Shown here: positions 45,455 through 58,009 of the stretch, piece after piece | Position numbering within the stretch: the stretch's first letter is position 1 | How the letters are laid out: each line of letters begins with the position of its first letter | NCBI GenBank assembly: GCA_950106755.1 | Contig: OX467088.1 | Coordinates: 14,864,001 to 14,928,000, forward strand | Source: Climacium dendroides | Taxonomy: Eukaryota; Streptophyta; Bryopsida; Hypnales; Climaciaceae | DNA: 64,000 nt | Reading direction: 5' to 3' | Translations under genes and position numbers: made by a program | The notes under the pieces: model-generated | What the model saw: the letters and a program-made list of their open reading frames with translations, nothing else | Told to the model about the DNA's origin: nothing | Database searches by the model: none

Positions 45455-47716
45455 ATGATGGAAGGCGGGTTGGGGGAAAGGGAAAGACGCAATGGAAAGG
45501 CTCCGATCGAGCTCGGCGATGAATCCTCTGCGCGTCCAGTCATCACGTTGTCCGATTCAGATTCTGTCGGGACTATCGATGCCGTTCGAAGCCCAAAGTT
45601 GAAGTCGGCAGCCATTGACCTTGTATCCGAAAGACAAAACCAGCAGGTTCTTGACAAGGAATTGTCGAGACTTCTCTCAATATTCCCAAATGCAAGCCCG
45701 CTTGTAGCTGCTGCAGATTTGGCATCGCAGCTGAAGAGAACCTCACCGCAGAAGGCTTTGGCGAGGATCATTCACCGCTACATGGAGCATGGCGTGCCGA
45801 ACGCAGAGCAAGTACCACATGAAGGACCAAAGCTTGGTATGATCAATTCGAGAAATACGGAATGAATATGATTCTGTCGTAGCATCGAGGCAAAGACCTG
45901 AGGTTGCGAATATTTTGTGGGACCACTTGCTAAAATTGATCCTTTTTTTCCTTTCCTGTGAAATATCTCGAGTGTTCGTGCTCTCTCGCTCCTCATACGT
46001 AGACTCCACCTTGATTGGAACAGTGATATATTATTGATGATTGTGGAAAATTCTTCTGTCGACAATCGTGCTCATCGTTTCGCCTGATTCCGCTTGGATC
46101 GCAGATCCTCCTCAAGCGATTGAGAAGCCGATGGACCTCTTTGCGAGGCCAAACTTGCATAGGGTTGGAACCAGTAATCACGGGGAGCGGCAGGTGGACT
46201 TTGGTTATGAGGTTTTACCGCCAGAAGTGAATGCTAACTATAATCTTTGGACTTATTATACGTTGGCGAAAGAGTTCCCCCGATACCCCGATGCTGACCT
46301 GAAAAGAGCGTTGCACGAGAACAATTGGTTTGCTCCAAGCTACAAAGCAATTAGATCCGATTACATAGCTGCCCTCGCTGCAGAACGAAGAGGTACGCAT
46401 GATTTTTGGTATTTGGGTACAGTCGGTCAGTTTTGCATATGCCAAGTTATCATTATTCTCATTCTTCACTACTTCGTCAAGGCAGTGTCGTGCAAGTGCG
46501 TCGTCCTGTTTTCCCGGTATGCAGGATACTTTTCCTGTCATGAATTCTGTAAATCATCTAGGGCATCTGTTTCCAATCACCTATTTTACTGCTAGTTAAC
46601 AACAATCGTGCCAGTAATCACGTGAGGTGTCTAGATTGTTGCAAGAGGTGCTTCTTCGGTATGTGTTCCATGCTGTAACGACAGAACTCCCACACTGCTC
46701 ACTTATTGAGTGTAACAGGGCATGGCAAAAGACAAGGGAGACAACAAGGGTATCCCAAGCTCAATATGCTACCTCGTGATTCCACACCTAAGCCACTTGA
46801 GCCATGCTACATCTTTGAGAGAGAGTTGCTGAGTATCCCGAACGCTTCAGCTGAAGGAGCAAAACTGGTTACAAAGGAGTTCAAGATAGATACTCTTTCT
46901 CAGTGCAAGACTCACATGGATGCCTGTGAGGGTGAGACATTTGCAAACATTGAGTGTGGGTTTGGTAGTTCTCAGTGCGGGACTCACATGGATGCCAGCG
47001 AGGGTGAGACATCTGTACACATGGAGTGTGGGACTCACATGGATGCCAGTGAGGGTGAGACATCTTCAGACATTGAGAGTGCAGACATTGAGAGTGGATG
47101 GTATTGTCGTCGGTGCGGGAATCACATGGATGCATGTGAGGTTGAGGCATTTATAGACATTGAGAGTGGGTGGTCTATTTCATATGACCGATTTGAAGAA
47201 ATGTTCCAGGTAATATTCCTATTTCATGTTAAATGAACCGTGTATTTTAACCTCATTTCATTTGTAGTTCCTAGATGGTGTACGTGAAACAGAATGCATA
47301 TTGCTCCTCTCGCATCTTAAAATTGAATTCTTAGTTTTGAAGACTCTTGCAGTGTGCAGAGGTGCACGTTTTTTGCTTGGCATGTTTGCGACCTAGAATG
47401 GAGGAGTCTACTTTTGATGGATCGCAAGCATCCAATTCCCTTCCTTTAATGGATACAAGTGACTCTGAAGAATCCTTCCCTTGGTCTGAGGTACTATGAG
47501 CTTGACATTCAATCAAATTGCTACTATTTCTATTTGTCCTCAAAGTTATTTCTATTTGTCCTCAAATTCATAATCAACTTGGAAAATGCATTTGATTTGT
47601 GTTTGGGTCTATTGCATATTTTGCAGGTGAAAGAAGCCTTACCTGTTGATGTGTTTGCCGAGTATGAACAGCATCAAGCTGACTCTGACGATGCAGTCGT
47701 TCCTTACTCAATCTAA
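45455..47716 (+). CDS. RNF216/TRIAD3-like protein lacking RING2, with THMDA repeat expansion in RING1 (copy B, intact, five exons)
   Basis: Exons 45455-45836, 46105-46392, 46719-47209, 47353-47490 and 47627-47716 join in frame with GT..AG borders to give 462 residues. Residues 28-37 (PVITLSDSDS) form a SUMO-interaction-like motif. Residues 66-116 are CUE-like helices and 192-210 (LKRALHENNWFAPSYKAIR) an RNF216-like helix. Residues 286-387 hold four CxTHMDA-type repeats. RING1-like ligands are C353-x2-C356, C388-x3-H392-x2-C395-x2-C398, and the last Cys pair is absent. Residues 431-450 (WSEVKEALPVDVFAEYEQHQ) match the entry to the IBR in RNF216-type ligases. IBR and catalytic RING2 are absent, so ligase activity is not expected; a dominant-negative, scaffold or decayed role is inference. 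The start is the first ATG after the candidate leader acceptor; a second ATG follows directly. Confidence 0.8.
46904..47190 (+). repeat. In-frame coding tandem repeat (CxTHMDAxEGE) in exon 3, copy B
   Basis: Four units share ACTCACATGGATGC and GAGGGTGAGACAT or close variants, at about 46904, 46976, 47027 and 47114. Unit lengths vary but all keep the frame. The same array stands at 19157-19440 in copy A. The transposon in copy A landed at the first base triplet of unit 1. Confidence 0.85.
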
Positions 47717-49317
47717 TGATGTAAAGATTTTTTCCATTTCAATTATGCTTTCTATAATATGATCCATCAAAAATGGTCATTTCAAAATGATGAATCACTC
47801 CTCCTTAAAAGGTTAAGTACTGAATTTAGTAAAAGAAAGTTGGGTGTGTGGTGATGGCAACAAAAACACATAGGGAATGCTCTATTTGCGTAATAACCAA
47901 AAGTGGATTATGATTTTTGGGAGAAAAATAGAGCTGTGGAGAATTTTTGGATACAAGAGCGGAATCTATTGAGATTAACTTTTTATGAACATTTTAAGTA
48001 TTAAGTTTAAGGTCACTAAATATAATGATCCCATTTTCATTCCAAGTGAATGGCTATAGATGTTTAGCCAAGTCATGTCTACACCACTTGCTAATAAGTC
48101 CAGCATAGTACACAAATAAGTGAGTTGTTTGTTATTGGGGTCACTTTATGAGACATGATCAACTTCTTACATAGTTCTAAGGGAATTTGGTCATGTAACA
48201 ATGCATAATTGTCTTATCAGTGCTAATGGTATTGCAGGCAAGAGTACATGGGAGTCCCCGATGCACCTATAAAAGAAGGTCATCCGAATCTAATAAGCTT
48301 TTCCCAAGTCTTTATTGGGTATGCTCCTTCGCTTGTGAGTTGTTGGCACTTTAGTTTCTACTACTAAGTGACCAAAATAAACCGGCATTATGAATATAAT
48401 TCTTTAGTAAAGTGATAAATATATAGGAACCATTTCCATATGACATCCGGCCTTTGGAATGTTGATAATCATGCTAGTCTTGGTATATGGTTGTAACTAG
48501 GGTTTGATGACTTCATCCAAATTTAAAATAGAAATGATAAATCTATAACAATAAAAGACTACTTTTATTTGGTAAAGAGTAGGATTTTGTTTTTCAAATG
48601 GTGCAATCCAGTCCTATGGTACTCCCTGAAATGATTGATTGTAACTCACTTGGGTTCAGAAGATAGGAAGGGAATGTCACACCTCACTTCATAAGTGACT
48701 GAACTAATAGCCCCCTATATCTATATTTTCTTTGAATATGCTAAATTGCAGTTGATATACATTTAGTAATTGTATCCCATATCTTCTATCATATATATAT
48801 ATATTTATATGTCATCACATTAATATGACATTCATATTTTGTATACCATATTTATATGTATTCCATATGTATTCTATATTAATATCATATCCATACCAAA
48901 GTTGTTTTTGTTTTTGTTTTGGAAGTTCAGTGAGTGGATAAGGTGTTTTATATATTTATTTTTGATTTGTGAAGGTGGTTAATTAATTGTAGTAAACTGT
49001 CAAGGAATAGTAATTCACATGATTTGAGCTATTGTAAAGGAGTAGAAAATCATTACGAGGAAATCTTCAAGAGTGCAACATCAACTGATACATATTTCCA
49101 AAGGAGCCCAAACTTAAGTGACTATCAAGAGGGGAGAACAAGAATTGATATCTATTCCTAATTGAGCTTGAAATGTATAGTGGAAGGCCCTGACATGAGG
49201 GCATCCCATCATCTGAGGGCCTTGCCTTTAAGGCGAGGGCAAGAACCCAAGCCTAAAGGGTAGGATGTTTACATGACAGGAACCTTGCATGTGAAGCCTC
49301 CACTTTGTTAAGTGTGC

Positions 49318-49383
49318 CAATTATAGCGCATGACATTTTTATAGTGCTAGGCGCTATTATTAGTTTGTTATGCGTTATAATTG
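49318..49383. repeat. 66-bp double-hairpin palindrome (unit B)
   Basis: Duplicate of 21595-21660. The palindrome is unchanged, although bases around it have diverged. Confidence 0.7.
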
Positions 49384-50262
49384 AAAATATTTCTTAAAAG
49401 GATCTTCACAAATAGTGTTTAACAAAAAGTCAATCGGTTAGTTCTACTAACAATGGCCCCATTTGTTTGATACAACAATGGTCTTACTAGAATTTGCATG
49501 AGAGCTAATAAATCCTTGTTGCTTCCATTGCAATGTTTACATTGTTGAACAAGTTCCAATTTATCTGCAAGTAACTAAAGGTTGTCAACCACATAGACTA
49601 GACAGTCATGCATGATATTAAGTTAGTGAAGATTTAAATAATTTGCTATCAAGGTAGAAACACCCATAAACAACTCCTCTAAATTTCTCAAAAATCTTGG
49701 GAAGTGAATAGATGTGAAGACAAGAATGTACTACATGTGAATAATTACCAAACCCTAGTATCTATATTAGGTGCATTTATAGTTGGCTCTTTAAAAGTTT
49801 ACAACTTATATTGATAGTGTCCAAATAATACATTTGAAAATACACAAGGATTATATTTCTCTTGATCATAGGGTACAATAATTAGTTGGATGGGCATTTG
49901 TAGAGATCATGTCCAAGGCCCTTAAATTATGGGTTATGAGTGCTGCTACCTTGAGTCATCATCCTTTCTTTGTAATAAATTCATTTTGATGTGTAGTCCA
50001 TACTATGTAATCCTCAAGAAAACAGCTCAAAACACATCAATAACACTTGATACTGTGTAAGCTTATACTTAGCCTCAAAGTTGAACTGCAATAAATTGTC
50101 CAATAATTGTGGAGAATATTCATGATGAACAAAGTTCATAAAAACTAGGGCAATATCCAATGGGCAAGTTTTTGATGGTTAAAAGTGAGCAGTTCTCCTT
50201 TCATGAATTCAAGCTTAGGAATTGAATACATTCAAAGTTTAGGACAATTGTGCAAAACTAAC

Positions 50263-50395
50263 GGATGTTTTGCTAAAATGGTAATATTTCACAAATTTGG
50301 CATTTTTAGGTTTAGACCATGTGGTCTAAAGTTTATGCTAGTTCTAGAAAATGAATAGAAAAATTGTGGAAGAATGTCACCATTTTAACAAAATA
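50263..50395. mobile_element. MITE-like element, degenerate (unit B)
   Basis: Duplicate of 22541-22670, with the same inverted ends around TGCTAAAATGG and CACCATTTTAACA. Confidence 0.5.
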
Positions 50396-51831
50396 TATGT
50401 TTCCTATAAAGTTTAAATCATAGATTCATGAGCCAACTCTCGATGTTTAATATAAGGACATTTCAATAGCAACCAAGATAGGTGAGCCCATTTTTTCCAA
50501 TTGCCTAATTCTATCATCATACTTTTGATCCCAATTCCACTTCAAAATTCATCCATATGTGTTCATTTTTCGACAAAATTATTGCATTAATGCCCACAAG
50601 GGGTAATGTGTCAATGTGTAAATAGTACCATTGGTTACATGAAATGGAAAGTTATCAATTGTTTATAGGACATTTATGATTTCACTCCATGAGTGGTTTA
50701 ATTTGTAATTTTAAGATAGATCACTTGAGAAATTTACAAGAAATTATAATTTTAATCAAAAAATTATAATTTCACTTGGTTTTGATTCATGAAACAAGTA
50801 CACATCTCTAAAAATTAAACATGTGCCCCAAAGTATTCAGATTGCTAATCAAGGTGGTAATAATTTTGTCTACCTTATCCTAGGATAAACCATGTTTGGA
50901 TCCAAAAACATCATTGCTTTTGAATTGTTGTACTAGTTCAAGATGTCACTAAGTTATAGAAATCTCAACCATACATTCTTATAGTGTACATGTTGTAGAT
51001 GATGTGAATCAAATTTGAAGTCATTTGACTACATAGATTGCAAGATTATGATGTTTTAGTGTTGAAAAAGGATGCTAAAATTTTCCTAACAACACATTTG
51101 GAGGTGATTCAAATATCATTGAATTAACTCATTATGTTTGCAAAATGGCTTTCCAATGTCAAAAATAGCAAGAAAAGTTGCAAAAAACTCATGTAAGGTT
51201 AAACCTCCTACAAAAATACTTCTCAATCATTCATAACTTCTTGTATTAATATAAAATTTTAGCCACATAAACTAGACTAGTATGCTCAACTTTTTAAAGA
51301 AATTTATTGGAAATAGACATTGTATGAAGAAGAAACATGCCACCAAAGTTCATTGAAATCCAAAAATGTCAGATTTGGAACTTCAAATTGTTCCGACACA
51401 TTCAAAACAACTTGGATTGATATAAATTTTTTACCACAATAACTAAACTTCAAGGGAATCGTAACTCAATAAATTTTATTGAAAGAGAACAATGGATGAA
51501 GGAGATACAAGCACCAAAGTTGCAGCCTTCAAATGCAGTTTGGTGAACTCAAATTGAACTTGTGAAATTTTATTGGCTTTAAAGAAATCAATATATCTTG
51601 GATTGATTTAAAAATTTTACCACATAAAGTAAAGAAGAGAGCACAAATTTTCCAAATTTTTTATTGAATTCGGACATTGGATGCAAAAGTTACAATACTT
51701 TGAATTGGACTTGAAACTATGTGAGGACACTTTTGGTCCCCTTCGGCAATGAAGGGGTTATCCTAAGAAAAGGGCAACTTGTTCCAAATCAAATGGGCAA
51801 CTCGAAAATAGCAGTAAAAGTTTGAGTTTAT

Positions 51832-51937
51832 CAAGCTGTTGTGGATATGAAATCACTTCAGAAGGCTTTGCAAAATCAGCAACATTGGCTATGGAAATAA
51901 CCCATTTTAAATACTGGTGCTCAGAAAAATTAATGAA
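51832..51937 (-). pseudogene. Orphan exon-like segment, donor site lost (unit B)
   Basis: Counterpart of 24135-24240. The acceptor (GCTTCTGCAG) and the frame are retained, but the downstream donor reads CTTG|ATAAAC, so a canonical 5' splice site is missing. Confidence 0.38.
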
Positions 51938-52450
51938 CTGCAGAAGCAACTGAGTCAACTGAGTCAGTAAGGTAGGAGGCTCATAAACTGACCATCTAAG
52001 CGATAATGGTCCTTTGTAGAAAAATCAATAGAGCATAATATTTTTCACATATTTTTGGTATAAAGAGATAAGAGAAACAGTTTGTTGATAATTTAAACTA
52101 TAATTTTCTGACTTATAATGAATTAACTATGAATTTTTGAAGTGAAAGGTGCATAGGTAGGTATTGGTGCTATTAGACTAAATCAATCAAAATCAAAATC
52201 GGCCTTTGAATGGAGCACTTCAAACTTATAATTTTGGCTCTCAGAGAATGATCCACATCATGCTTTGATTTATTTTAGCCTTACATGAATGTATATTTTA
52301 CTCAGAGTGACTTAAGAACACAATTAAAAAGCAAAAAATGCATTGAACACATTGTGATCCACTTTTGAAACTCTCTGCACTATTTACAACAATTCTATAG
52401 GCCTACTCACACTTTGAGCCTCCTATCTTATAGCAAAGCTCTATTCTTAA

Positions 52451-52715
52451 GGGCAATTTCATTAAAATAGCACCATTGTTGTGCTACTTTGGCAATTTTT
52501 ACCATTTAGATTGAGCTCCATGATGTACAAAATTCCTAGATGTCTGAAATTTATACTATTTTTGAATGTTTGAAATTTACATTTGTGATAGATGATATAT
52601 TTATAGTTTAAATTATGCAGTCTGAAATCTATACCTGTCCTAGATGGCACTTTTATAGTTCAGAGTAAGCAGTCTAAATGGTGCATGGAATACTGCCATT
52701 ATAATGAAATTCCCC
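52451..52715. mobile_element. MITE-like element (unit B)
   Basis: Duplicate of 24741-25005, with left end GGGCAATTTCATTAAAAT, which pairs slightly better with the right end than the unit A copy. Confidence 0.6.
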
Positions 52716-53586
52716 ATTCTTGCCTAATTCACTACACATTATACTTTCCATCTAAAGTATGTTGCCATCAAGAGTATTTCAAGGATATTGAACAACTTAA
52801 TATCCAATGGACATTAAAGAAAGCAAACCATTCAAACATAGTTTTGCATGGCTAAACAACAACACTTGAGGCATGCTACAGCCTCAACCCCCAATGCAAG
52901 GCACACAACATAAAATCTTTGTATGAGAAACAAAAACCTGTCCCAAAATTGCTCTAACCCTAACCTACTTCTAAATCAAAGCCCCATACTTAGAAATATG
53001 TATGCTCTAAATGTTTTAGAGTTTGTAAATGGACTAGCATCTGAGGATAGAGAGACTTCAGAATCATCTACTATTAGAGATTCCGTAGTAGAGTTCACTA
53101 CATCCTAGACTTCTCGCTAGATTTATAAGATTCATTGATATATCATGAGTTGAACTATTATGTGTTGATTTTCATTATGATTGAATTTGAATGTTTTATA
53201 GCAATATCTTTGGTGTGTGTTCTTTCTCTTTGGATTTTACATTGCGTGGTTTGTACTAAAATTGAGCACGTTTGATTGTGGCAAACAAGAATTTTTTTAA
53301 TGTTTGTCTCTAACATAACTTTCTACCTACAATTCTAAATGTCCCAGAAAAAGCATATTTCAATGTTTTGATTTTTAATAAATCCATGATAGTAGAATAA
53401 ATAAAACTAAAAATTTTCCATTTGTGAGGACTTGATGATGATGAGATTTGACCAAGAAATTGAACTTGAAACCATCTTCAATATTCAAAAGTGTGTCCAC
53501 CATGACATCACTTTTTAGGCCTATTTGTATGAATGTGGTGAATATAAAATAATGTGTTTCTTGATACCTTTCATATAGAACATGCC

Positions 53587-55712
53587 TTCACAGGCACACG
53601 CAAAAGTACATCAAGGAAGCATTTCAAGAGCAACATATCCGCTTATGTAAACAATACAAAGATTCACAAAGTATGGAGTAGGTGGAGGTTTGCTACCTTG
53701 CCATACGCTCATGGTAGTTGTCAGCCGAAGCAACCAGCGAAGAAGCTCTACATCACTTGGATCACTGGTTGGCTTTTTGGCATTTCCGGTATCGTCAATG
53801 GGGAGGCTTCATGGACATGGTGAGTGAACCCTAAAATCCAAACTGTATAAGTGCTGAAGTAGGTGATGGTCGTTTTGTAGGAGTTACATCCCCCTCGCGG
53901 GTTTTTTTCATTCAATTTGAATTTTTTATGAACTTTATGGAGAATTCCTCTCCTTGGCACCAAAATTGAGGGGTCCCAAGAACAATGTCAAAACTATTGT
54001 CGGATCCGACATTAGTATTGGAGGTGACATCAGGACCCCCTCATTTCAATAGTTGGTAGGACAAATTCCTATTCTGTAATGGCCAAACGAAAAATAGTTT
54101 GTTAGATTTTTTAGTAGGATATTTAATGAGGGATAAATATGCTTCACTACTTGAGCTGAAAGTATGTAACTCTATACAATGGTTCTCCATTTGTTTCTCA
54201 GAAAAAAAAAAAAAAAAAGTCACCCTAAACCGATGGGAATCACTTAAAGTTCCGAAGTTGGTCATTGAATTGGTAGAGAGTAACTACCACTTACCATTTC
54301 CTAATTACATGTGGAATTTGTAGAAATTGAACCTGGATGAGATGTTGGACTTGCCATCGTGCAATTTATTCGAAACAGTGCACAACAAGTGGCTACAAAT
54401 GTCCGGAAAGCGAGGCAATAACTTATTTGATGCCACATGTGATGATAGTATCCGTGTGTGGATGCAAATGACGAACTACCGTGCATACCTAAAAGGATGC
54501 ACAGCAGGATCAGGGCCGTCCAAAGGGGAGTTGAGGTTGAGAGCTGCGAGAAGAAGTGGGGATCTAAAAAAAATGGTAGAGGCGTTGAATACATTACCTG
54601 GAGTAGAGGGTCTTGGGACTAGAGTGCCACACTTGGAAGGAGAAGAGATTTTTGGGAGCAGTAAGAGGAAGTTGGATGTGTCCATTGGTGCTGCAGGGGA
54701 CTCCCACAGGCCGGACAAGATCAACTTCTCTCAACCCCGCGTGAGAACAAGGTCCACCCCAAGTGGGTCTCAGTCTTCTGGAGAGAAGGCACCACAACCT
54801 TAGCCAAATACTTCTCGGCATGTTACGGTAGCATTTGAAAGTGATTGCGATACATCAAAATGGCATATTGCTAGAATAAGCCACAAATCCAACGCAAGAT
54901 GCCAAGCCCAACAACACAGATCAAACATCAAGTGCACTAGCAAGATTGCAAAAAGAAAGAAGGGTACTCCAGCTCCTACTTATCGCGGTCGGAAAGAAGA
55001 ATACGGAAGTAAGCGAGAGGTGGTGGCTGATTTCTAGTTTTATTGGAATGACATCGAACGATGCGTGAAAGGGACAAAGCGAAAGTGGGTTTTTGATTGG
55101 CCGGAGGTGCCGAAGGTTTGGCATGTCCTGTCTAGAACTAACTTAAGCCGAGAGGAGACATTGTTGCTACAACGTGCAGGATTTTGCCTCCAAGAACGAC
55201 CAGTCTTGTCACCACGTCGGTTGTTCAACATGTCCAAGGTTTTTAATCCTATTTTGTATGACCAGCCGTTACCGAAGAACTCGGATGTGTATCCAACAGT
55301 GAGGAACAGCAGAGCCATTCGAAGGATTGCAAATGCACCTACTGCCGAACAGCGGAACAAATGGGAAAGTGCAGGTAATGTTAGAGGGCAAATTGTAGGA
55401 GTAACACTACTCCCTTTTCCAGGCCTTGGTGCGATTGTGGAGTTAGAGACAGAATCTGACTCTAACAAAAATGCATATCGAGTTACAATGGGCCAATTCC
55501 CCACGTGCACATGCCCAGATTTTGTGAATATAGCAGTGTCTGCCATTGGAGGTCGGCAATAATACGTGAATTGCAAGCACTTGTACTATTTATACAGGTA
55601 CTTCTGCAAAATGGATGTCAACAAAGACAAATTCATTCATGCACCAAGTTATAGCTTCAATGAGTTGAAAGAACTCCTAGTCCAAGCTGGAATGATCATA
55701 CTTCCAGAATAG
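53587..55712 (+). pseudogene. Transposase-like pseudogene with C-terminal SWIM zinc finger (Mutator/MULE-type)
   Basis: From 54099 to 55712 a single plus-strand frame runs on, broken only by in-frame stops: TAG at 54321, 54801 and 55035, and TAA at 55560. Segments include LFETVHNKWLQMSGKRG, VWMQMTNYRAYLKG, RLRAARRSGDLKKMVEALN and KWVFDWPEVPKVWHVLSR. Near the end, CTCPDF followed after the TAA by YVNCKHLYYLYRYF makes the CxC...CxH pattern of a SWIM finger, typical of MULE transposases and relatives. An upstream piece (53587-53820) is in another frame and may be joined by an intron (GTGAGT at 53820). No DDE core is recognised, so this is probably the C-terminal half. It abuts the right breakpoint of duplication unit B. 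Confidence 0.62.
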
Positions 55713-56029
55713 GCATGGCCGCAGTTTGCAATGCATTTCAATTGTAATGCGTTCTTTTGTATATGACAATTGAAATGATTTGATGCACAGTTTCTGTGGG
55801 ATAGAGTGAGGAGACCAATGTTGTAGGGTTCCTATTTATGTGTCCTAAAGCATATGTTCAGAGCTTACTTCGCAGCCTTTAGTTGCCCCATAACGAATGG
55901 CATTTAAAAATGAGTCACTATATAAGCTGTCATCTTCAATGAACAGTCATGGCTAGAGAATTGTTCGGGGGAATAGGGATTGGCCTTAACTGTGTGGCAT
56001 ATTATATTCCCAACAGTTCTCTCGCTTTT
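55713..56029. other. Intergenic segment, nothing recognised
   Basis: Follows the transposase-like pseudogene and may be its 3' flank. I see no gene. Confidence 0.4.
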
Positions 56030-57800
56030 TGCTTAGGATTAATTATGACATGTGTACTTTGTATTTACCCAACTCCATAATTAGGGGAGAAAACGGTGAG
56101 TGAAGGAGTTGTCCCCCATTTAAAATTGTGGAGGATTCTATGTTCACTGGAATTGCTTGGCTTTCACAACCTGTAGGAAAAAAAATATTGTGAATAATGG
56201 CATTGGCCCCCCACCCTAAATTCGTGGATGAATTTGTACTCACCACTAGAGTTGCTTGGCTTTTACAACCTCTAGGAAAAAAAATATCGTGAATAATGGC
56301 ATTGGCCCCCCATTAAAATTAGTGAATGAATTTGTGTTCAGCGGTAGTACTTGACTTTCACTACCTGTCGCGACCCAAATGACACCTACTAGCTCCCAGC
56401 AGCTCACTAGGTTCACCCCAGTCCACTTACAGCGTCACTTGGTCACCAACTGCCTAACACTGCACATGCCAAGCACCCACAATGTTAGTCCCCATTTCCA
56501 ACTCATTTGCCAAGTCCCAGTCACCAGGACTACTAGCACACACTCCCATCGTGACACCGGGCATGACACTTAGTAACATGGGGCGGAACTTCCACCTTAA
56601 TGTGCAAGAACCCATGGTGGCACTACTCACCATGGTCCTAACCGCCCTTGAGTGTCACCCCGCTCCATGCTAGCCCTTTTGCATTTGCTACTCATTCACT
56701 AGAGGTAACCGGCACTCACAACTCGGGACACATCCAATGAGGCCTAGCAAGGAGTGGGACTCCACCCAACCGATGCCACGGGACACACACAAGTGTCCCA
56801 TGGTGCCTTGAAGTGGTGGTGAAGTCACCACCACCAACCATGAGTCACCGGGACTCACCAAGGCTTCAAGAGGGAGTGAGGAGGGAGACCAACCCCTCCT
56901 ATAGTACTCTCTGTGGTATTCGGCAGACCCCCCCGTCCTAGGTCGAAGGAAGTCCTTGGATAACCTTGGGTTGTGGAAGACCACCCACTTCCAACCCAAA
57001 TCGCCAAGTTTCGTCACCGTTTGGACTCCCGAACTTCCAACCGGCGTAACTTTGCGCTCCGAGCTCCAAATCCAACATGCGAGCCCATTTTAGACATCTA
57101 CGCGACGAGTAGATGCCGATGGACTGCTCACTCGTCCCATTTGGACAAGTTCTCGCAAAGTTATGGCCCTCTAAAGATTCGGATGCACCGGGGGAGGCGT
57201 CACGCCTTCACCACGGCTCTTCTTTTGGCCATAACTTTTGACTCATATCTTAGAACCTCGTAATGCTTGTCATTCTAGGTTCCTTGTGTTCATAGCTTTC
57301 CAATGATATGCCACATGCCATACTTTGTTGTGGGCTTCATTGAAAACCCCTCACACCTAGCCCTCAAGTGTCCCGGCGCCACCGGGACCCAGTCAACTTT
57401 GAGCGGCCATAACTTTTCGCTCACAACTCCGAATTGCGCGTTCTTTGCGCCATTAGAAGCGTATTGTCAAGAGCTTTCCAAGCATGTGTGGCACTCTCAT
57501 GTTCATTTCAAAACCAGGGCGCTATTGCGCCCTGTTTGATCGGGAGTCTCTTCATTCTCCCTACCTAGTCTATTGCAAGGCTTGGGAAGTCACCCCCAAG
57601 GTCCCCCCTTGCGCACTAAGGTACATTTGGGCACCCCAAGTAGATAGGGGCGTGACACTACCTCTAGGAAAAAAAAATGGGGAATGATGGAATTGCCCCC
57701 CCCCCATTAAAATTAGTAGATGAAATTGTGTTCATCGGTGGTACTTGACTTTCAAAACCTCTAGGGAAAAAAATACGGTGAGTGATGGAATTGTCCCCCA
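56030..57800 (+). repeat. Minisatellite, period about 97 bp, split by a solo LTR
   Basis: Units contain GTGAATAATGGCATTGGCCC and variants, then GAATTTGTGTTCA, TTGGCTTTCACAACCT and AGGAAAAAAAATA. Anchors at about 56098, 56192, 56291, 57682 and 57780 give spacings of 94-99 bp once the 1,297 bp of the LTR and its duplication is removed. Confidence 0.85.
56366..57657. mobile_element. Solo LTR, 1,292 bp, with 5-bp target-site duplication
   Basis: Starts TGTCGCGACCC and ends GGGGCGTGACA, so it has TG...CA termini that form a short inverted repeat. CTACC flanks it on both sides (56361-56365 and 57658-57662). It is much richer in GC than the minisatellite it interrupts. No internal gag-pol domain and no second LTR are seen, so it is what remains after recombination between two LTRs. 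Short open frames within it are not genes. Superfamily (Gypsy or Copia) cannot be decided from the LTR alone. Confidence 0.88.
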
Positions 57801-57939
57801 ATTTCCAATAAATTTTCATCAAATCCACGAATATAGGGGACACCGTAATAGGTCAGAAATTAGACATTCTTCCTCTTTTTTCACAAAAAAATTGGAAAAA
57901 AAAAAATTTGGAAGTACAAATTTCCATTTTTTTGGATTT

Positions 57940-58005
57940 GGGGGCTCCATGCTCACAAACTCCACGCTCCATGCTCACAAGCTCCACGCTCCCGCTCGCA
58001 CACTA
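57940..58005 (+). repeat. Short CTCCATGCTCACAAGCTCCACG repeats
   Basis: Overlapping 10-20 bp repeats of GCTCCATGCTCACAA and CTCCACGCTC form a small bridge between the minisatellite region and the satellite array. Confidence 0.6.
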
Positions 58006-58009
58006 GTGT

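Larger units (their letters stand above)
47720..53330. other. 3' flank of gene copy B, AT-rich, no gene recognised
   Basis: Counterpart of 19950-25620. It contains MITE-like copies (50263-50395 and 52451-52715), the 66-bp palindrome and the orphan exon, listed separately. A small open frame at 52923-53108 (25213-25398 in unit A) is kept but has mostly replacement differences, so I do not call it. Confidence 0.55.
40313..53586 (+). repeat. Segmental duplication unit B (uninterrupted)
   Basis: This direct-orientation copy of 1-6801 plus 19157-25876 lacks the 12.4-kb insertion, so it shows the pre-insertion arrangement. It carries the intact copy of the RNF216-like gene. Homology ends on the right after the shared ATAGAACATGCC at 53586 (25876 in unit A). 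A transposase-like pseudogene follows immediately. Confidence 0.93.

Noticed and set aside
54201..54218. A-run that might be a retrocopy poly-A tail
   Set aside because: It lies inside the continuing transposase-like reading frame, with no target duplication around it.
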